Of a stretch of 64,000 nt of DNA, positions 58,501-64,000 are shown one piece after another. Source of the stretch: Meloidogyne chitwoodi (Eukaryota; Nematoda; Chromadorea; Rhabditida; Meloidogynidae); NCBI GenBank assembly GCA_015183035.1, contig JACZZP010000007.1, positions 2,170,001 through 2,234,000 on the forward strand, given 5' to 3'. The first letter of the stretch is position 1. The number at the start of each line of letters is the position of its first letter. The translations under genes and the position numbers were made by a program. The notes under the pieces were generated by a model. It had not been told where the DNA came from. It saw nothing but the letters and a program-made list of their open reading frames with translations, and searched no databases.

Positions 58501-61500
58501 GAAGAGGACAAGAAATCTGGAGCATTAGAAAAACTTACTCATATTTTTAAAGGAGGTGCTACTCATGACAGTTATCCTAAAATTTCTGGTAAGAAATAAA
58601 TCAGAATTTAATATAAACTTTAAAAACAACATGAAATAGAATTTCATATAAACATTAGTTAAATCAGAATTTTATATGAACATTTAAAAAATAAACTCAG
58701 AATTTACTATACATTAAAATAAATCAGAATTTAACAAACATTAAAACAAACTTTAAACAGAATTTTATATTTCAGAGCCCTATTCAGGAAAGGTTGCAAC
58801 CACAACTTTAATACAAGATTCCCCGTTAGAACATATCCATTCTCTTGTTAGTGTTTATTATTCTGGAAATTATGAAGATATTCCAACAACAAAAATTACA
58901 GAATATCCTAACTCTGAAGCTCCCTTTGTCGGGCATGTTTTTGAATCAAAAATAAAATCAGAATTAAATAATTTACCATTGGAAGTAGATCAGAAACATC
59001 TCGGTTTCTATGAACATTTACCTTCAACAAAAATGACACAATATCCAAAGAATGAGCAACCATATATTGGCCATCTACATTCCTTACATAGAAATGAGAT
59101 GGAAAGTTTACCAATGGAAATTGAAAATAAAAATATTGGATTTTATGAACAACTACCTACTAAAGTTGAAGAAGAAAAGCCTGGAGTATTAGGAAAATTA
59201 ACAAATATATTTAAAGGAACTAAAAAAGAAGGAGAATACCCTTTTGATTCTGAGCCATATATTGGACATTTAGCAACGGAAAAGATTATGTCAGAAGCAA
59301 AAGAAGAACCAATTCATACTCTTGTTAGTGTTTATTCATCTGGATGTTCTGATGAAATTCCAACAACAACAAAAATGACAGAATATCCTAAAATTGAAGA
59401 ACCATATTTTGGTCATGTTTTTGATGCAAAAATAAAAACAGAATTAGATACTATACCAATGGAAATAGAACAAAAATATCTCGGTTTTTATGAACACTTA
59501 CCTTCGCCAAAAACAGAAGAAATGAAGCAAGGGCCAATAGAAAAACTTACTAAACTTTTAAAAGGAAGCAAAAAAGAAGAATATCCTATTGATTCAGAGC
59601 CATATATTGGACCAATTATAATAACTAATATTAATTCTGAAGTTCAAAAAGAACCAATACATTCTTTGGTCAATATTTACTCTTCTGGAATGTCTGATGA
59701 AATTGAAACAATAAAAATGTCAGAATATCAGAAAACTGAAGCACCATTTTTTGGCCACATATTTGAGTCAAATAAATTATCTGAATTGGATTCTATACCA
59801 TTTGATATCGAAAGAAAGAATGTAGGCTTTTATGATCAACTACCACCTTTAATTGAAGATGAAAAGAAGCCTGGAGCATTAGAAAAATTAACAAAAATAT
59901 TTAAAGGAAGCAAAACTGAGGGAGAATGCCCTGTTGATTCAGAACCTTATATTGGTCCGATTTATGATATTAATTTAGTCTCTGAAGCTAAAAATGAGCC
60001 AATACATTCATTAGTCAATGTCTACTCTTCTGGTCGTTATGATGAAAGTTCAACGACAAAATTTCCGGAATATCCAAAAAATGAAGCACAGTATATTGGC
60101 TACATATTTGAGTCAAATAGACTATCTGAATTGGATTCTATACCATTGGAAGTTGATAAAAAACACATTGGTTACTATGATAAACAATTTGCTACAATAA
60201 AGAAAAAAGATGAAGAAAAACAAGGAATATTAGAAAAATTAACAAAATATCCCAAGAATGTTGGTAAGTAAAAAAACTTAATTTTTCTAAAAAAATTTTA
60301 TTAAGCTTAAAATAATTTTATTAAAATAAATAAATATTTTTTCTATTATTTCAGAGGATTATTCAGAACCATTCACTGGAACATTTTATGAAACTTTTCG
60401 CTTTTTAGAATTAAAAGAAACTCCAATAGATAAACATGTAAATGTTTACTCTTCTGGATATTCTGATAAAATTACAACAAAAATAACAAAAACAAATTTA
60501 TCAGAATTTCCAATTAATGAAGATCTATTTATTGGAAACATTTTTGAAGAAAAAAGAAAATCAGAAATTTATGAAATTCCTTTGGAAGTTGAAAGGAAAC
60601 ATGTCGGCTATTATGATCAACATTCTTTAGCTTCAAGTTTGGATGAAAAAACAAAGCCTGGAGCATTAGAAAAATTGACAAAACTTTTCAAACGAAGCAA
60701 AAAAGAGGGAGAATATCCTTTTGATTCGGAGCCATATAATGGGGCAATTATTAATACTTGTGTTTTTCCTGAAGCAACATCAGAGCCAATACATTCTTTT
60801 TTCAGTATTTACTCTTCTGGTTGTTATGATGAAATTTCAACAAAATTACCAGAACTTAATAAATTTGAAGAATTATTTATTGGAAATGTTTTTGAGGCAA
60901 AACGACAATCAGAAATGGAAATTATTCCATTGGATGTTCAAATAAAGCATATTGGATATTATGAACATTTACCCCCAAAAAGAGTTGAAGAAGAAAAGAA
61001 ACTTGGAGCATTAGAAAAACTTACTCATATTTTTAGAGGTGGTGATATTCAGGACAGCTATCCAAAAATTTCTGGTAAGAAATAAATCAGAATTTAATTC
61101 AAACATTAAAAGTAACTTGAAATCAGAAGTTCATACAAACATTTTATAAAACATTAAACAAACTAAATCAGAATTTTTTCTAAACATTAAAATAAACTTG
61201 AAATCAGAATTTTCTTTTTCAGAGCCTTATTTAGGAAATGTTGCAAATACAACTTTAATAAAAGAAGCACCGTTGAAACGTATAGATTCTCTTGTTAGTG
61301 TTTATTCTTCTGGTCGTTCTGATGAAATTCCAGAAATAAAAACAACACAAAAAACTAATGAACACCCTAAACATGAATCTCAATTTACTGGTCCTGTTTA
61401 TGAGTCAAAATTACAATCTGATATAGATCTAACACCTCTGGAAATGGAAAAGAAACATATTGGCTATTATGAGCATTTACCTTCAACAAAAATGACAGAA

Positions 61501-64000
61501 TATCCAAAGAATGTGCAACCATATATTGGCCATCTAAACGTCTTGCAACGAAATGAGGTGGAAAGTTTGCCAATGTTAATTGAAAATAAAAATATTGGAT
61601 TTTATGAACAACTACCTACTAAAGTTGAAGAAGAAAAGCCTGGAGTATTGGATAAATTAACTAAAATATTTAGAGAAAACAAAACAGGAGAATATCCTTT
61701 TGATTCTGAGCCGTTTAAAGGACAATTAACAAGTACAAATCTTGTTTCTGAGGCAAAAGAAGAGCCAATTCATTCTTTTGTCAGTATTTATTCCTCTGGA
61801 CGTTCAGATGATCTTCCATCAAAATTACAGGAAAATATTGGAAATGTTTTTGAGGCCAAACGAAAATCTGAAATGGATCTAATACCTCTGGAAATGGAAA
61901 AGAAACATTTTGGATATTATGAACATTTACCTTCAACAAAAACGACAGAATATCCCAAAATTGAAGAACCATATTTTGGTCATGTTTTTGAATCAAAAAT
62001 ACAATCGGAATTAAATACTTTACCATTAGAAGTTGATAATAAATACATTGGACACTACGAGCAACTTCCTCAAATAAATAAAGTATCTGATAAAGAAGAA
62101 ACAAAGCAAGGAGTATTAGAAAAATTAACTCATTTCTTTAAAGGAGGAAAAGAAAAAAGTGAATTCCCTGTTGATTCAGAGCCTTTTAATGGTTCAATTT
62201 CAAAATTCAATAAAATTGATGAATTGTCAGTTGAGCCAATTCATTCTTTTGTCAGTATTTATTCTTCTGGGCGTTCAGAGGAAGTTAAAACAAAAAAGGA
62301 AGAATTTCCAACAAATGAAGTTCTTTTTATTGGTAATGTTAAAGAAGCAAAATTACAATCTGAAATGAATCTAATACCTCTTGAAATGGAAAAGAAACAT
62401 ATTGGCTATTATGAACATTTACCCCCAACAAGAGTTGAAGAGGAAAAGAAACCTGGAGCATTAGAAAAACTTACTCATATTTTTAAAGGTGGCGATATTC
62501 AGGACAGTTATCCTAAAATTTCTGGTAAGAAATAAATCAGAATTTAATTCAAACATTAAAAGAAACTTGAAATCAGAAGTTCATACAAACATAGTTAATT
62601 AGAATTTTATATAAACATTTAAATCAGAATTTTTTCTAAACATTAAAACTAACATGAAATCAGAATTTTATATTTCAGAACTCTACTCAGGAAAGGTTGC
62701 AAATACAACTTTAATACAAGATGCACCGTTGGAACCAATACATTCATTTGTTAGTGTTTACTCTTCAGGCCGTTCTGATGAGATTATTAAAATTAAAACA
62801 ACAGAATATCCCAAAATTGAAGAACCATATTTTGGTCATGTTTTTGAATCAAAAATACAATCGGAATTAAATACTTTACCATTAGAAGTTGAGAATAAAT
62901 ACATTGGACACTACGAGCATCTTCCTCAAATAAATACAGTATCTGATAAAGAAGAAACAAAGCAAGGAGCATTAGAAAAATTAACTCATTTCTTTAAAGG
63001 TGGAAAAGAAAAAAGTGAATTTCCTGTTGATTCAGAGCCTTTTATTGGTACAATTTCAAAATTCAATAAAATTGATGAATTGTCAGTTGAGCCAATACAT
63101 TCTTTTGTCAGTATTTATTCTTCTGGGCATTCAGATGAAGTTAAAACAAAAAGGGAAGAATTTCCAACAAGTGAAGCACCATTTGTTGGTAATGTTAAAG
63201 AAGCAAAATTACAATCTGAAATGAATCTAATACCTCTTGAAATGGAAAAGAAACATATTGGCTATTATGAACATTTACCCCCAACAAGAGTTGAAGAGGA
63301 AAAGAAACCTGGAGCATTAGAAAAACTTACTCATATTTTTAAAGGTGGCGATATTCAGGACAGTTATCCTAAAATTTCTGGTAAGAAATAAATCAGAACT
63401 TTATATAGTTTAAAAGTAACTTGAAACCAGAATTTAATTCAAACATTTTATAAAACATTAATTAACTAAATCAGAACATATAAAGATTAAAATAAATCAG
63501 AATTTAAAATAAACATTAAAATAAATCAGTAAAACAAACTTTAAAAAACAGAATTTTATATTTCAGAGCCTTACTCAGGAATGATTGCAAATACAACATT
63601 AATACAAGATACCCCATTAGAACCTATCAATTCTCTTGTTAGTGTTTACTCTTCTGGCCGTTCTGATGAGATTATTAAAATTAAAACAACAGAATATCCC
63701 AAAATTGAAGAACCATATTTTGGTCATATTTTTGAATCAAAAATAAAATCAGAATTAAATACTATACCATTAGAAGTTGAGAATAAATACATTGGACACT
63801 ACGAGCAACTTCCTCAAATAAATACAGTATCTGATAAAGAAGAAACAAAGCAAGGAGCATTAGAAAAATTAACTCATTTCTTTAAAGGAGGAAAAGAAAA
63901 AAGTGAATTTTCTGTTGATTCAGAGCCTTTTAATGGTTCAATTTCAAAATTCAATAAAATTGATGAATTGTCAGTTGAGCCAATACATTCTTTTGTCAGT
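52503..64000 (+). CDS. Giant modular repeat protein, 5' part (3' end outside window)
   Basis: Fifteen exons: 52503-52557, 52598-52845, 52899-52967, 53074-53230, 53320-53570, 53642-54392, 54547-55254, 55409-56110, 56292-57263, 57395-58588, 58776-60263, 60355-61074, 61223-62524, 62679-63380 and 63567 onward. Together they give over 3000 residues with no stop. Residues 1 to about 320 are polar, with Ser/Thr/Glu-rich stretches. From about 54000 on there are at least 23 copies of a module with a YSSGRSDE core, a KHIGYYEHLP core and, after every second or third, KPGALEKLTHIFKGG. Spacing between YSSG cores is about 105-160 residues. From exon 7 on every complete exon is a multiple of three and every intron is phase 1. 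The ATG at 52503 follows a TTTTCAG acceptor; the bases between also read in frame, so it could be an internal exon. I do not recognise the family. A cytoskeletal role, for instance like the giant repeat tail of the nematode ankyrin UNC-44, is only a guess. Confidence 0.8.
55255..56220 (+). repeat. 966-bp duplicated exon block, copy 1
   Basis: This block covers intron, exon 55409-56110 and part of the next intron. It reads the same as 62525-63490 at a constant offset of 7270 bp; I found no difference by eye. Similarity then breaks at small indels in the following intron. Because introns are included, this is a DNA duplication or conversion and not selection on protein. Confidence 0.9.
57395..57620 (+). 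repeat. Second duplicated module (also at 60372-60600)
   Basis: The stretch encoding TPIDKHVNVYSSGYSDK and SEFPINEDPFIGNIFEEK occurs in exon 10 near 57447-57600 and in exon 12 near 60418-60575 with only a few differences. It is a different module type from the 966-bp block and differs in having YSDK in place of RSDE. Confidence 0.75.
62525..63490 (+). repeat. 966-bp duplicated exon block, copy 2
   Basis: Second copy of the 55255-56220 block, containing exon 62679-63380. The encoded 234 residues are identical to the first copy. The following exon (63567 onward) again resembles this exon, so the array continues past the window edge. Confidence 0.9.

Noticed and set aside
53808..62104. Many 60-107 codon minus-strand and +1-frame open frames across the giant gene
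   Set aside because: They repeat with the same period as the coding modules and are reading-frame shadows of a low-complexity repeat.

Overview
The window looks like nuclear DNA of a nematode, and I lean towards a plant-parasitic tylenchid such as a root-knot nematode. The genes are broken by many very short GT-AG introns, mostly 40-60 nt. Non-coding DNA is extremely AT-rich. Several start codons sit directly behind a splice acceptor, as in trans-spliced nematode mRNAs. The CLIC-family protein at 25.6 kb matches the nematode EXC-4 type along its whole length. The genus is inference. No bacterial or viral genes and no CRISPR arrays were seen.

Layout. 0-6.6 kb: 3' end of a Gln-rich gene (+), fructose-bisphosphate aldolase (-), F1 ATP synthase alpha (+). 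6.8-8.1 kb: near-perfect 1.3-kb palindrome carrying two head-to-head copies of a small spliced gene. 8.2-9.8 kb: TMEM208 and NTF2 (both -). 10.6-24.8 kb: a dense housekeeping block with AMFR/gp78-type RING-CUE ubiquitin ligase, UPF1, NSUN2 and Jagunal (all +), then TFIIE-beta (-); a foldback element lies between UPF1 and NSUN2. 25.6-26.9 kb: EXC-4/CLIC (+). 27.8-31.0 kb: a second, 3.15-kb near-perfect palindrome of non-coding repeat DNA. 31.3-42.4 kb: a TMEM230/TMEM134-family protein (+), then three minus-strand genes: an unrecognised small membrane protein, an LDL-receptor class A type I membrane protein with a very charged tail, and a LETMD1-like mitochondrial protein. 44.9-49.4 kb: LATS/Warts kinase (+). 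52.5-64.0 kb: the 5' part of a giant repetitive protein gene (+) that runs off the window.

The giant gene is the most unusual item. At least 23 copies of a module of roughly 105-120 residues, built round a Tyr-Ser-Ser-Gly-Arg-Ser-Asp-Glu core, a Lys-His-Ile-Gly-Tyr-Tyr-Glu core and a Lys-Pro-Gly-Ala-Leu-Glu-Lys-Leu core, are spread over exons that are all flanked by phase-1 introns and are all multiples of three. One exon with its flanking introns, 966 bp, is present twice apparently without a difference, 7270 bp apart. Exon shuffling and gene conversion therefore appear active here.

Gene positions were built by hand from splice signals and protein similarity, so exon edges may be off by one or a few bases. 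The housekeeping identities are secure. Functions for the small membrane protein, the LDLa protein and the giant protein are not known to me. Many degenerate tRNA-like (A-box/B-box) elements and small inverted-repeat elements sit in introns and spacers.
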